From NCBI GenBank assembly GCA_002794775.1, contig NBAY01000054.1, positions 1-64,000 on the forward strand: a stretch of DNA of 64,000 bases, in the 5' to 3' direction. The notes under the pieces were generated by a model that was given only the letters and a program-made list of their open reading frames with translations, had not been told where the DNA came from and searched no databases. The DNA comes from Porodaedalea pini (Eukaryota; Basidiomycota; Agaricomycetes; Hymenochaetales; Hymenochaetaceae). A program made the translations under genes and the position numbers. Positions 24,029 to 35,819 of this stretch are shown here, piece after piece (the stretch's first letter is position 1; every line of letters begins with the position of its first letter).

Positions 24029-24427
24029 AACACATGTAGAATATACATATATGACTTGTGTATGGCGCCTGGAGCGCCATAAAGACTTGTAATACTCTCC
24101 TCTTTTCATCTGTCTTTTTCCGTGATATAGGCTTCTCGAAGCCCGCAATTGTTCACTGTCTATACTTTATTTATTGCAGAAGAACGCTTTAGCTACGTAC
24201 AAGCTAAGCTCAAGCAAGACCGATTGGTTCGTCAGGCTGGCGCTCTATTAATTGTTTGCTTAGACTTATAACATAGCAGATTACTGTGGCCACCATGAAA
24301 CAAAGCGCCTCCATAAGCTGGCCAGTGCGCTTGGATCGCGCCAAGGCCGAATAATTGTGGTCAGCTATGTGGTTGTCGAACAAAGGATTAAATGTGAGAT
24401 GCAGGCCACCATTCTATAAATATTGAG

Positions 24428-26458
24428 ATGTCGTCGGCTGACCACCTCTTCACCCATTATTCGCATTGCCCATACTCCGCGAGTGTCTCGATGTCCACAA
24501 AACCGAAGCTGAAGCAGATGAGGCTTCCCATCAAGCAGGCGAAGGAAGCGCAGGACGAATCAGATACTAATGATGCTGCTTCAGTCGAGCTGTTCAATCC
24601 TGAGCTCGACAAGAAGAATGGCAAACGTGAGCCTTTTACTGAAGCTCAGAAGATGTGGTTGAGCTCGAAGCTCCCGCATTTTTATTCGCTTCCACATCAG
24701 CAGCCCCACCACCCGCGAGTTAAAGCATACAAGGACAAGGTCGTGAATGAGTATGTTAAGGAGTTCAAATTTACAGGAGACCTGAATAAACACAGAAGTG
24801 TATGTTTTAAATCACTAATGCTTCGTTTCATAAAGCTGATGATAATATAGAGAGTGAGATGATGGATCTCCAATCAGAAACGTGTCGACTGTCCGAGCTT
24901 AGCGAACAGAAGAATGTCAGACAAGGACTCAAATATACTCGTGAACTTCTTCGACAGAGACCGAACTATTACTGGTAGAGCTTTGTTTCTTCGCGAAAAC
25001 AAAGCATTGATCAAAGAGCGTACCGATGCAAAAGTCTTGGCTCTCGAGCCTGGAAAGACCAAGTGAGGACTGTCGTCCACCGTTCAGAAGGAGGCGTACG
25101 ACGCTCTATCAGAAAAAAAGAAGGCCGAGTACGACAATCGGGCGGCTGCAGAGAATGCAGAAGCAAAGGTTTCTAGCGATGGTGGCATTGATGACACCAC
25201 TGTAGAAGAGTATGTTAGTTCTGCTTCAATTGTTTTGTATCTCCTCTGAATTGGACTTGTTTAGGAACCAGCGAAAAGCCTCCAGTGTGTTGCAACAGCT
25301 CCTGAGTGGCTTGAGTGGTCGTGGAAATGGTTATTCAGTTGGAGATGCTGTATTTCACCTTCAGTTCGCCTTTCGAAGTCCAAGTGGTGAAGTTATCATA
25401 GACAAGTATGTTTAAATTTTAAATTACTGCCGATTACAACTGCTGACGGCGACTGCAGGATCCATACCGGCTTTGAAGGGAAATTCTTCTACGATAATTG
25501 AGCTTACAAAAAAGGCAAAGTCACCAAGTCTTGGGAGTCTTTCGTGTCTTAATTATTCGGTCAATGTGCGTGTTTAATCATAAAATTGAAATGTGCTTTA
25601 CTCAAATAAACCTATCTTATAGCTGGAACAAAGTCATGGCCCATCTCACAGGAGCGTGATCCATCTTCTGACGAGACCGAATTACAACAGGAAGAAGGAT
25701 TCACAATTGATTCTTCACCGCCGGCTGAGGCAGACTACCAGACCGCACTTCCCAATCTTCACACCAAAGCAGCTTCATGTTCGCTTCATTCTGATGTTAT
25801 CGAAATTCTCGACCCAGCGCCTATCCACGAACTTGCACGGCCCACGGAAACTATACCATCAGCTGTATCTGATGCCTCGACATCAGTCATGACAGATCGT
25901 GGCTCAGAGGTAGCAGAAGCACTTGGTCTGTCCATGCCGGCAAATGTAATTTATCCTTCAATATCTTCAGCCTCGCTTCCCCTTGACGGTTCAGTACAGC
26001 CTGAGCATGGTACCACAAGCCCTTTGGCTGTATGCGTGGAATCTGCAGAATTTGGTGAATCTCGCTTTCCAACTGCCGCCACGCAATCAGTCGGTCTCGC
26101 TACCACTCCTACCCATCATGTCGCCAGTCCAGCATTGACTCTGAAGCTGCACTGTGTTGCTGAACCGCCAGAGTCAATTGCCCTCACGGGCCAAATCACC
26201 GAAGTTCCACAAACTTTGAAGAAGCGTTGCGTTGAATCAAGCAACAATTACCAGGAACGTGGTCAACAGAGGTCAAAGAAGCAACGCACCGAAGACATGA
26301 CTGCAGCCAGTACTCAGCGTAAAAGTACACGCAAGATCAAGCAGCCGTAAGTTTTATTTTCCATTTAAAATCATGACAACGGAGCTGATCTTTTAAAAAG
26401 GCAGCGTATGAATCTCGATTTTCCAGACTCAGCGAAGAACAAGAAGTACAGAAAATAG
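24428..26458 (+). pseudogene. Agaricomycete-type hypothetical protein with nonsense codons
   Basis: A multi-exon gene of a hypothetical family. Exon 1 (from 24428) has a basic, charged N-terminus, then REPFTEAQKMWLSSKLPHFY, a helix typical of many uncharacterised mushroom proteins. Later exons give TVQKEAYDALSEKKKAEYDN (faintly HMG-box-like), GRGNGYSVGDAVFHLQFAFR, HTGFEGKFFYDN and a long Ser/Pro/Thr-rich tail. The tail ends in a basic stretch (STRKIKQP joined to QRMNLDFPDS) with a stop at 26456-26458. Three stops interrupt otherwise coherent coding: after PGKTK (TGA near 25063), after FFYDN (TGA near 25498) and after SWESFVS (TAA near 25550). Each could come from one C-to-T or G-to-A change (CGA, TGG, CAA). 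It is therefore read as a dead or dying cargo gene. Confidence 0.6.
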
Positions 26459-26829
26459 ACACTGCTATCTAGACTTTGAACAATTCATTTGGTGGTCTCG
26501 TCATTTCCTTCCCTTTTGATCTTTGCGCATGAACCGATCGACTGGATTGATGGTACAGCACTCCAATGTGCGCCTTGTATGTAAGTACTTTTTTGATCCG
26601 TTCGTAAATGATCTCATCGCAACACAGGTCTTTCTGCGAGTTATATTAGCTTCATTTTTTTTTTTGCTGATGTCATTCCCCTCTGATCCGTTCCGTTCAC
26701 TTTTTATCTTCATCTCACCCCCTTTTTAATCTCTTCTTTACATTACTGTTTTGCCCCAGAACCGTTCATAGATAGCGTAGTAGTTTACATTACTGTACAG
26801 TAGTTGGTAGTTAGCGTAATATAATAGTT

Positions 26830-26856
26830 AGAACGGATCTTCTCTAGATCCGTTCT
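26830..26856. repeat. Right terminal hairpin of KDZ element
   Basis: A perfect palindrome with arms AGAACGGATCT and AGATCCGTTCT and a 5-nt loop TCTCT. It is the counterpart of the hairpin at 14600-14625. Related GATCCGTTC motifs lie at 26595 and 26685, and GAACCGTTC at 26759. Confidence 0.8.
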
Positions 26857-26894
26857 GACTACTTATCGGTCACTGTCTGAACCAAGTTCCTGTG

Positions 26895-27271
26895 ATGCCT
26901 GTGACCTTAAATGCATCCCTGAAGCCTATACTAGTAGCACCTTTGATGAATGCTCACGCAGTGAACAAAATGATGCAACGTTCAATGTGTCTATCGTGCA
27001 AGACGGGAGTGGGGTATGCCTTCGAGTATATTGTTTTCACTCTTGCTTGAAGCTGACAACCTCCATCTTTCAGCATGGCTCACTGGCAATGTCTTCGCTT
27101 TGCACCATGAAGGCACTGTGCGTGAAATTCTTCAACGCCGAACTGCCGGAGAACGAGATCGTCTGCCTAACGTACGAGTTAGTCTCTGCCGAAGTCCGAG
27201 GAGAATTGTATGAATGCATTGAATCTATTGGAAGGAGAAAGATGAGGATAGTGTTCATGCTCATTTGGTAG
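26895..27271 (+). pseudogene. TAP-like alpha/beta hydrolase, 3' part
   Basis: Continuation of the hydrolase whose 5' part ends at 14494. VAPLMNAHAVNKMMQR (about 26934-26981) matches the family block that follows NTAD and precedes the catalytic-His region. After a one-base frame slip comes FNVSIVQDGSG, equivalent to the VQDSxGH block. The segment then has an intron-like gap (GTATGCC to TTTCAG) and SSLCTMKAL...FFNAELPENEIVCL, the usual TAP C-terminal block. The separation from the 5' part by about 12.4 kb is explained by the KDZ insertion. The catalytic His is not clearly preserved. Confidence 0.68.
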
Positions 27272-28743
27272 AGGACATGCGTCTCTACGAGCACTTTGAC
27301 ACGAGCTCGAAGGTTACATTGCTTGTTCGGGTGTCCAGGTATGATGTAATTATTCATATCATAAGAGCATTTGTTTTTGGAAAGGGGTGCCATTTCCGAG
27401 TTTAAAGAATTGGGACTACGCAATCGGTCCAGGTCAGCTAGGTATCTCACTTTTTCTCTTTATCCACCATAAACACTTTATCTGACACAACAGCAATACT
27501 AGTCATTCAAGGTCAGTAGAAGGCCCATCCTTTCCTTGGCTATATCCTAAGGATCACAAATATCTGTATGCATGGTATTTGCACCGCTTCCTATTCTCAA
27601 CGTCGGTATTACATTCCTCGCTGTTGTACTACTCCGGCTACTATGAGTCACGTCTCATTCCCTACACGTAGTCACTGGCCAAGGGTACACCTCGCTTCAT
27701 TTTTAAGATTGGAAAAAATGCTACTGAGCTATTTCCTATGGTCTCTTCTGCATTATCGGATGCTAGGGTTACGCCGAAGCCATCTGTGCTGAATACCAGC
27801 ATGATCGGGAGGTTGACGAAATACGGCCAGCTAATGGTGTCCACATCGTCGCCTCGCGCATCCCACACTCCACTCCGATAGTTCATGTCGCAGTGTTGCC
27901 AATCGCATCGACGAAGATGAAGGTCGACGAAATTGTGGATTGGTCCCGAGCGATCCTTAGTCGATAAGCCAGCAAGAGTCCCTCGTCCATGGAAGGGCAG
28001 AAAAGGCAGCAGAAGTTGGCTAATACCTTTCCACCAGGGAAGTCTGACACTGGAGGGTTGAAGCATATAATTGACGTCTATCGGGTGAGACTTGACTCTT
28101 CTATACTCACGTACTTGCAGACTAAGTTCTCGGACTCATTGGATGAGATATTCAGGGTGTCAAAGGGGATGTCCGGTGGCGATTCTTATACAGAGTTGAG
28201 GTAGTAGAGAAGTAGTTGGGGGATGTCTTTGAAGACGCAACCGATTAACAGCCTTGGCTGGATAGGCAACTGCAGATCTAGACTGGTACAAGAGTTAGCA
28301 CACCTTGCCAGACTGAGTTCCGACCATTGCTCTGGCAGTATGCTCATCAAAGCTCATTGACCCATTCGTCCGCTTATGAAGGCACTCTGGCAACCGACGT
28401 AGTGTTTGTGAAAGCGTTGAGTACTACAAGCTTTCATCGGTAGTACAGTAGCTGGATTGGTTTGCAAGCTCTACGCTTGACCGCTTGACCTCGTCATTTG
28501 CCTACTCTTTCGCCGCAGCTACGCGTGTTGTGTCAATGCACACAGGAGTCGCAGGGTAACTTAGAGGCGCTGATACAGATTGAAAGCCTGGTCTTGAGCT
28601 CGCTAATGAGAGTTGCGCATCATTCACAGAAATGACACGTCACTGATATCCATGTTTAGCCTCTCCTGAGAACTCTGACAATATTAATGAACATGCACTT
28701 GCAGCGCACAATGCGAAGTTATCATCACCTTCCATGAACTTTA
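27272..28743. other. Region without a recognised gene
   Basis: Contains a coherent but unassigned plus-strand segment at about 27670-27860 (including GTPRFIFKIGKNATELFPMV) and another at 27989-28204. Both are interrupted by stops and have no recognisable motif. The segments may be relics of one further dead gene. Confidence 0.35.
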
Positions 28744-29590
28744 CAGCCTTTTTCATAAGTCCTGCGACACGTGCATGTCACGTGAAATGAGCCGCGTCAG
28801 AGCCAAAGTGTCGAAAAATTAGAATGAATGCCTATTTTCTCTGTGAATTCTGCACAGAACCTGCTCATTAAGTACTCAAAAAAAAGGCATGGTTCTCAGG
28901 AGAAGAAATATGTAAAATAGGGAGCAATAAATTGACTGTGTAGGTGGGTGGAGATCAAACAAGTGCAGCTGGTCTGTTCTCTCACCCATTTCCACTGAGA
29001 TTCAAAAATTATGGCTCCCCTACATCTACCTATAAAATTCTTTCCTGTGACTGTAAATTAAGTATATGACTATATCAACATCTCCTGCAAGTTTGAAGCC
29101 AATCCATTCAGTATTCATGGTGCAGCAGCAAGATTTGTGTTCTACTCTGCAAGACCTGTTGTGAGAAAAGGAGGGTGGAAAGAGCTTGAAGTGGAACACA
29201 AATCTTGCTGCTGCACCATGAGTACTGAATGGATTGGCTTCAAACTTGCAGGAGATGTTGATATAGTCATATACTTAATTTACAGTCACAGGAAAGAATT
29301 TTATAGGTAGATGTAGGGGAGCCATAATTTTTGAATCTCAGTGGAAATGTGTGAGAGAACAGACCAGCTGCACTTGTTTGATCTCCACCCACCTACACAG
29401 TCAATTTATTGCTCCCTATTTTACATATTTCTTCTCCTGAGAACCATGCCTTTTTTTTGAGTACTTAATGAGCAGGTTCTGTGCAGAATTCACAGAGAAA
29501 ATAGGCATTCATTCTAATTTTTCGACACTTTGGCTGACGCGGCTCACTTCACGTGACATGCACGTGTCGCAGGCCTTATGAAAATGGCTG
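28744..29590. mobile_element. Foldback MITE, copy 1
   Basis: An almost complete palindrome of 847 bp. Two arms of roughly 400 bp are near-perfect reverse complements around a short unique centre (about 29150-29200). The ends read CAGCC(A/T)TTTTCATAAG with TA on both sides (TA at 28742-28743 and 29591-29592), as expected for Tc1/mariner-type target duplication. It has no coding capacity of its own. It is near-identical to copy 2 at 36748-37598, but the small central spacer has the opposite orientation, so the two copies were inserted in opposite directions. Transcription through it would give a long hairpin RNA. Confidence 0.88.
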
Positions 29591-29997
29591 TAATTCTCAC
29601 CGCATTTGTTTTAGTCCAAATTGAAACTTGCATTCTTGAATCATGGTTGATTTCCAGCAACGATCCTTCTACTGTACTTTCTAAGGACTGATTTACTCAT
29701 GATTCACAAAAAGGACTGAGCATTTCTGACGCAAACATATGCGGATTCTGTTCTAGCGAACCCTCGTAGAGACAACACGAACTCAACTTGTATCTGTTTT
29801 CGTTTGGGAGCTGTTAAAGTGTGAAGGACGATTAAACATTCTTGCACTAGAGCCGCTCAGTCGACTTTGGAAGTCGAGTTCGGACCGTCGATCAGTGCAT
29901 CTATGCATGACGACAATTAATACAGCACCTATCACTATTCCCCGACTCCTCGACACTACTTCAACTAACAATCGGTATATATGATCTATATCTATTT

Positions 29998-31466
29998 CTA
30001 AAAGGTCGTCTGCTCGCGCTCGCTCTTCTTCGCCTTGTACAAGATTTCCATCTGCACATCTGCGAGGACGTAATCAACGCATCCCGCCGGGCTTTCTGGT
30101 TTGTAAAACGTCTTGCGATCTCAAGGCGTTAGCGTGACATTGTTCTTAATCCATGCAGGCAAATAGGACTACAAAACGAATGGTAAACTGTCAGCTTCAT
30201 TACAAGAGCCCAACCGCATACTGTGCATACAAACCCTAATGAGACGCACATTCAAGATAAGGTATCGCCTGAAGACAATATTAATGATGTCATCTTTGGC
30301 CTATGCATCTTCCAACGCACCTTCGCATGTGTACCCGCTTGCGCTGAGGTAGACGGAGCCTTTCTTCGCACTGTTCGGACCCTCCCAGATAGCTCGCAAG
30401 AAATCATTAGACTCGTCAGCAAGCGACGTGCAATCGAAACCAACGGCGACACGCGGTTCAACAACGTGAAGAGGCAAAATGGGGGCACTCTTCGCGATTG
30501 CGTGCAACCAGGTGTACAAAGATGGACTGAGAATGATTCATGTGCATACCTTGTAAATCAACGAGAAGAAATTTTATATCCATCTCTTCGCAGACATGGT
30601 ACACTGCCTTGGAAAGTTCCGGAAGAGCTCAGTCGAATAGGTGTCTTCTCCTCGCCGACGACGCCTACAACCTTTTTGATTACCTCAAATACAAACCGCA
30701 TCCTGTTCTCAATGCTGCCACTCCACTGGTCTGTACGTTTATTCCACCCGTCCTGTATTAACTGATCAATCAAGTAACGATGAGCTTCATGAACCTCGAC
30801 GCCATCGAAGCCCACACGGTGCACGGCATTATGCGCCCCGGCGCCAAATAGTTCGGTGTATTGTATCCAAGGATCTCTTCGTGTGTTAAAGGCCGTGACG
30901 TGATACCATCTTCCCGATCGGCAGAGGGATGTCGGACGCAGACACGTAAGGATAGGGTCCGCCAGGGTTCGACGGTGAATTGGGCTGCGACAGGATGGAG
31001 GGAATTATTGCCACGACCGAACTGCCAAAGTTGTATGTAAAGTCCCTGTGCATGAACAGCATCGACAATCTGAACCATCGCTCCGGTACAATATTCAGAA
31101 GTTCAACAGGATTCTCCCATACCTTCTTCGATCCCTTGACCTGTGCATCACTCCATATCCCGGGAACCCAATCATAGCCCGCCGCTCGTGCAAGATGAAC
31201 GTCGCCTCTGTGAGAAGCAGTGAGCCCGAGGCGCTCGCGCGCTGTGCGCAACAGTCGATCATTACGTCTGTTGGAACGTGTGCATCGTTGGCGCGGAAAC
31301 GAGAGCGGTGCAGACACAACGTGATGCGCCAGCTCAATGTCGCTTACGCGGATCGATTTGAATCTAAGAGAAGAGTCATGAGACTTGCGTATTGGAGGAA
31401 ACGAGTCAAACCACCCGTCTTTCTTTCGATATGAAACCTGAGAATGATGGAAGCGCCTCCAGACAT
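29998..31466 (-). pseudogene. Old Yellow Enzyme (NADH:flavin oxidoreductase) pseudogene
   Basis: An FMN-dependent ene-reductase family member. The start at 31466 begins MSGGASIILR and joins across a GT..AG intron to FKSIRVSDIELAHHVVSAPL. Then follow NDAHVPTDVMIDCCAQRASA, AAGYDWVPGIWSDAQVKG, GLYIQLWQFGR, GFDGVEVHEAHRYLIDQ and NKRTDQWSGSIENRMRFVFE. The C-terminal part is DRKTFYKPESPGGCVDYV with a stop at 29998. Frame breaks occur after APLS (near 31297), at HERR/AAGYDW (near 31198), around 30870-30960 and after PIRLSSSGTF (near 30600). There is also an in-frame TGA just before DRKTFY. The His-x-x-Asn-type active-site block is degraded (VHEAHRYL where VHGAHGYL is usual). Introns remain, so it is a decayed gene, not a retrocopy. 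Confidence 0.87.
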
Positions 31467-32675
31467 CTGTGTTATACTGTCAACGAGCAGTGCTTGCTCA
31501 AACGCATGAATATTTCTGCACGCACTAAGCAATGCGTTGCTCACCTGCGCATATGGTGAGAAAATGCTATCTCTCTGATCGGACACCACGGTAATGACCA
31601 TCAACTGAGCACTCATGCTGAAAACTCCAGTCTAACTCGGATGCTTATCGCCGGGAGCCTGAGACCTGATTTTTTGGTCGGGCGTTGTGGTATTTGTGGG
31701 AAGGGCTGGCCACGAGTCCATGAGATGCATTGCCGGCAGAGTTTTGTCCGGTTTTCGAGTAGAGCGGTCGTTGTTAACGTCGTCGTTCACCGCACACGTA
31801 TAGGGAGATAGAGATGATTTCAGTCCTGAATGGGTCTTGAATGAATGGTGGACATTCAACTGAATCGGACCAGTCCCGAGCTGGAGAATCGTGGTCTGAA
31901 AACTCGAAGCAATCGATTTTCATGTGAAACTTGTCCAAGCTCGTTGTTATTCTTCCTTCTCCGAAGTTTGTGCATCGTTGTCTGTGAAAATCCCATCACT
32001 TAAAACAGTAGGATGAGAATGAAGCTGCGGCATGATTCTGGAGAGACTTTCAAAAGTTTGAGCAAGTTGCAAGCGTACATGAAAGCTGACGTACATACAG
32101 CTGATTTCAGGCATCCCTGGATCATCCAGACAAGGAACTTAAGGCTAAGGAGATGGCTGGTGAGACACAGAAATGGAGATCTGGTTTTCGCTGCATGATT
32201 GAAGCGATGAGTATTGGAATAGAAACTCCGAAATATTAATCGGCAGGTGCACGTGACTTGTTGACGCACGTGCTCGTAGCTAGAGCGTTTGTTGCCATTC
32301 AGAACTTTAGTAGTCTACTTCGCACTTTTCCTAGAAACCTGGGAGTGGACGTGTTCCAGTCATTAATATTGCTGGTGAGCCAGTAGAGAGAACCTGTTAA
32401 TCCTTACTTGTGCTCACTTATATTTATAACAGTACATTGTAAAGAAGCATTCAGCTCAGCAAACGAGTACGTCGAGCGTGGCACGTTACAGCCGTCCTCC
32501 AAGACCATTATGCCCTAACGCTGCGAATTATTCAAGGAATATACCGCAAGCCTCTTCACTCTTTTCCATAGCGAGATTCAGCGAATGCCAATAACACAGC
32601 TGCTTTTCTTGCGAGTCTCTCCTGCATCATTGCCGACTGCGAAACAATAGTTTCACCGCCATTCCGTCTCAAATC
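31467..32675. other. Intergenic, no gene recognised
   Basis: The upstream flank of the OYE pseudogene and of the membrane-protein gene at 32676. Short open frames are present but none is supported by motif or splicing. Confidence 0.5.
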
Positions 32676-34120
32676 ATGCTGTTTCAGTTTACCTCTTCCA
32701 TTCCCCTAAATTCTGCTTTCAACAAGAACATGCTTCCTTCATTACTCAGCTTTATCATTTTTGCATTTCTCCCAGATTTCTTTGCGCGGAAAATTCTCAA
32801 AATATTCAAGTTCCCCGACGGACCGAACCGCCGCAACGCTATATACAGAATAACTTTCATTGTGGTCACCATCTCTCTTGTCATCATTGCCGTTGCGGAG
32901 TCCGTGATGCAATTCACTTCATCAAAGGAGTTCAACCTCTATCAGTATCACGGATACCGTCCCGTCGACTTCTATGGAAGCAGTCGACGTTTTCACGTGA
33001 AGAATATATTACTGTCCTCTATGATATCGTCTGAGGATGCTGTGTCGAACGCAGTACTGATGGACAGCAAAGGTGGCAGGGTCTTATATGAACGGTAAGC
33101 ACCTATGGAAACCAAATGAACTTGTTCTCATAGGGCTGAATACTGTCAATAGCCTTGGACTACTCGCAGTAAAAGAGATAGGAGGAGACTGTATCAAGTT
33201 GCAGACTATCAACGGTATCCCAAGGTCAAAGACATTACGATATCACGAGAGCTGTCTGAGCTTCGCTTACTGGATGAATGGATTTCATTTCTATCGCCTT
33301 GCCTGTTTATACTCAGCACTCACTCTTGTGGTTGCTCGCCTCTTTCGTCAACAAGGATCGAACATCCTTTCACAAGTTGTGAGTCTTTCCATCGTCGGTT
33401 TTTAACATGTCTGAACATGTGTAATTGGTCTCAGGTATTCATTCTCTCTGGACTTATTCTTTTGTTCGCATCTGAGCTTGTTCTCATCTTCGAACCTCGA
33501 GCACCACTAGTCCTGGCGTATGTTAACCACAACTGGGTTATCTTTGAATTTGTGATTCTGCTGCGCCGGCTGTACGTCTATCCGTATTCTGGACTTGTCT
33601 TCGCTATTCCGTTGCTTCGTCAGTCGCCTTCGGAGCTAGAAAATATGGAAAATCTTGCAATTATTGTTGAGGGCCGGAAGGAAGATTTTGTAGGCAGGAC
33701 CTGGTACAAATGTCCTCGTGCGAACGAGCCGTGAGTATCATCAATTTGTGGTATGCTTGATATAACGCTTACTGTGTGCCTCTACTACCTAGAGTGACTA
33801 TATTTCCGAGTGCTAGTGACCCATCCAGGCATTTTGTTGTCTTCTATTCAGTCGAACATAGGCACGAAGCTCTGACTCAACAATGCATCGATAAGAATCC
33901 GAAATTCCAGATACGAGCGGTTGACATGCCGGACACGATCAGAGAGTTCGGGGATGCTTATAACAAGTACAAACACGAGAGGAAGAACAAAACAAAAGAG
34001 CAACGAATCAGGGCGATCCAATGCGAGAAGCTTGCACCTACGAAAGCTGAAAGTCTTCTGCGGCTTGCTTTGCTTACTGTCCACGTCCTTGCCATTGCAC
34101 TCTTCAGGCTATATATCTGA
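32676..34120 (+). CDS. Multi-pass membrane protein of unknown function
   Basis: Four exons (32676-33094, 33153-33378, 33435-33730, 33793-34120) join in frame to 422 aa. I do not recognise the family. The N-terminus has two hydrophobic segments, LLSFIIFAFLPDFFA and IVVTISLVIIAVAESV, split by a basic loop (RKILKIFKFPDGPNRRN). Further hydrophobic segments are LACLYSALTLVVARLF (exon 2), VFILSGLILLFASELVLIF (exon 3) and a C-terminal anchor LLTVHVLAIALFRLYI. Between them is a soluble part (ENLAIIVEGRKEDFVGRTWY, then KHERKNKTKEQRIRAIQCEK). For intron 1 the nearer AG at 33131-33133 leads to a stop, while the AG at 33151-33152 keeps the frame, which decides the splice site. No frame damage is seen, so the gene is probably functional, in contrast to its dead neighbours. 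Confidence 0.75.
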
Positions 34121-35819
34121 CAGTACAGTACGAAGGGTAAGTCGAGCCAATTCTTGAGCTATGTTTACAAAGATTCTGACTTGTGCCACCATAAGATATA
34201 CAATCTCACTCCGTCCTTCTGGGGTCATGCAGACCTTCAACCAATAGACCAAAGTAGTTCTTCCCGTTCCGCGTACCGACTCAACTAGTGTTTCTTTATC
34301 CTTCCTTCTTGGCTGCACAAACTGCCAGTGTATACGTAATAAGAAGTATATCCGATCAGCGTCCGATAATACTTATGTCGCAGTAGACGTTAACCAGCCC
34401 ATTATATAATGGCTCGTTTTGCACTTCTATTATGCCAACCAAGGGAAAGTCATTCACGCAACATTTAAATAAATACATATAGAAAAAATGGCATTTCTCC
34501 CTTTATTATGTCCTTGTTCCAATAGAGAATACATTTGCATATGACCTCGAAAAGTTGCACAACATGACTGAGCTTGAAGTCAATGGGGTTCGGATGGCGA
34601 GCTCAAAGAGGACATTATCTCTAGGGTTGGTCAATGAAGCATGAGTAAATGCAGATGCGTTGAAGAAGTTAAAAGTGTGCCGATGTAGTTCCAGAGTTAA
34701 TTAAGCGGAACTGCTCACCCTTCGGCCTCCGTTCATCTCGTCCTAATGCCAGCTACAGGCAATGAGACGTACAGTACTAGTACTAGTAGTAGTAGTACTT
34801 GCTTCAGAGCCGACTCTGATGCACGTCATTGTTACATCATCACATATGCTTTTACGCGTCCTCGCCTGGTCCTCATGTCCTTACCAACTACCTAGTCTTT
34901 GCATCTTCATAATTTCATACCTCACTACCGGATGCAGGAGGGAAAATCCAGAATGTGATCTGGGCTGAATAGGCCCCAATTTAAGCTATCTCATTCACTC
35001 TGAAGGCCATAATGTTCTAGGAGAAATCGGCAATGTGGACGTATGAGTTCCAGGCGAAATCTCATTTCTTCCCCTTCACTCTTATGCCGAGGCGCCAGGA
35101 GAGACTTCCTTGTGAAACTCTCCTGGCTGGAAGGAGGAGCTGCAGAATGTTGGATGAATGGACGGGTATCCAAGTCAACGAAGTTGGCTGTTTCCTATTC
35201 TCGGTATAACTTACGGTGAGTAGCATGTCCTATCTAGCGATACGGCACCAGGTATATTGCGTTAAGCTAAGCAGTTTGTTAAGCTTAAATCTCCACCCTT
35301 GTTTCCATTGCGTCGGATGGTTGATTAATTCAACTCAAACCTACGGACTCAGCAACCAAGTTTTGGACCTAGACCCCGACGTGCACTCGATCTGGGTACA
35401 TTTGTGTCCTCAGCACACGTTCACGCATTTAACTTTTTTTTCACAGACCTGAGTGTCCTAGTATCTTTGCTTCGCCTGCATGTGTTGCCGTGCAAGTGTC
35501 TACTACGCAATTATATCGTGAGCGAGTGAAGTCAGTGATGGTGAGTTTTTCAATAGACGGCCATACGACACACAGTTTGACAAAGTTGACAACAAAGAAA
35601 GCAATTTGTTAGTTGTGTGGCTGAACTGTCCCTGGCGCCTGCGACTTGACGGAGCTCACGAATGTGCTGTTAATGGAGAACGAACTCCTCGGCCTCAACA
35701 CTCGGTATGTGCATTTTTATCTTAAACTTGAAGCTCTGTCGACTTCGCTGAACTTTGAGTTTCATCATTCAGGGTAACGATATCTCTAGGATCTCTAAGG
35801 CTTTATAAGACTAACTGGC
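34121..35819. other. Intergenic, includes AGT microsatellite
   Basis: No gene recognised. A short tract of ACTAGT/AGT repeats lies at about 34770-34799. Open frames at 34762-34968 and 35216-35452 show no motif. Confidence 0.5.

Larger units (their letters stand above)
14560..26894. mobile_element. KDZ-type DNA transposon of about 12.3 kb with cargo genes
   Basis: The left end reads CACAGGAGCTTCGTTCAG (14560-14577) and the right end, reverse-complemented, reads CACAGGAACTTGGTTCAG (26877-26894). They match at 16 of 18 positions, and similarity continues to a shared AGAACGGATC. Just inside each end is a perfect hairpin with 11-bp arms: 14600-14610/14615-14625 and 26830-26840/26846-26856. Extra GATCCGTTC or GAACGGTTC copies lie subterminally (14738, 14752, 26595, 26685, 26759). 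The element holds a CxC2 KDZ transposase and an SPT5-like gene on the minus strand, and two plus-strand genes diverging from a palindrome-rich centre. It separates two collinear halves of one hydrolase, which fixes its approximate limits. Flanks ACCTTGTAAAT (left) and ACCTTAAAT (right) may be a decayed target-site duplication. Whether all four genes are true cargo is an inference. Confidence 0.72.
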
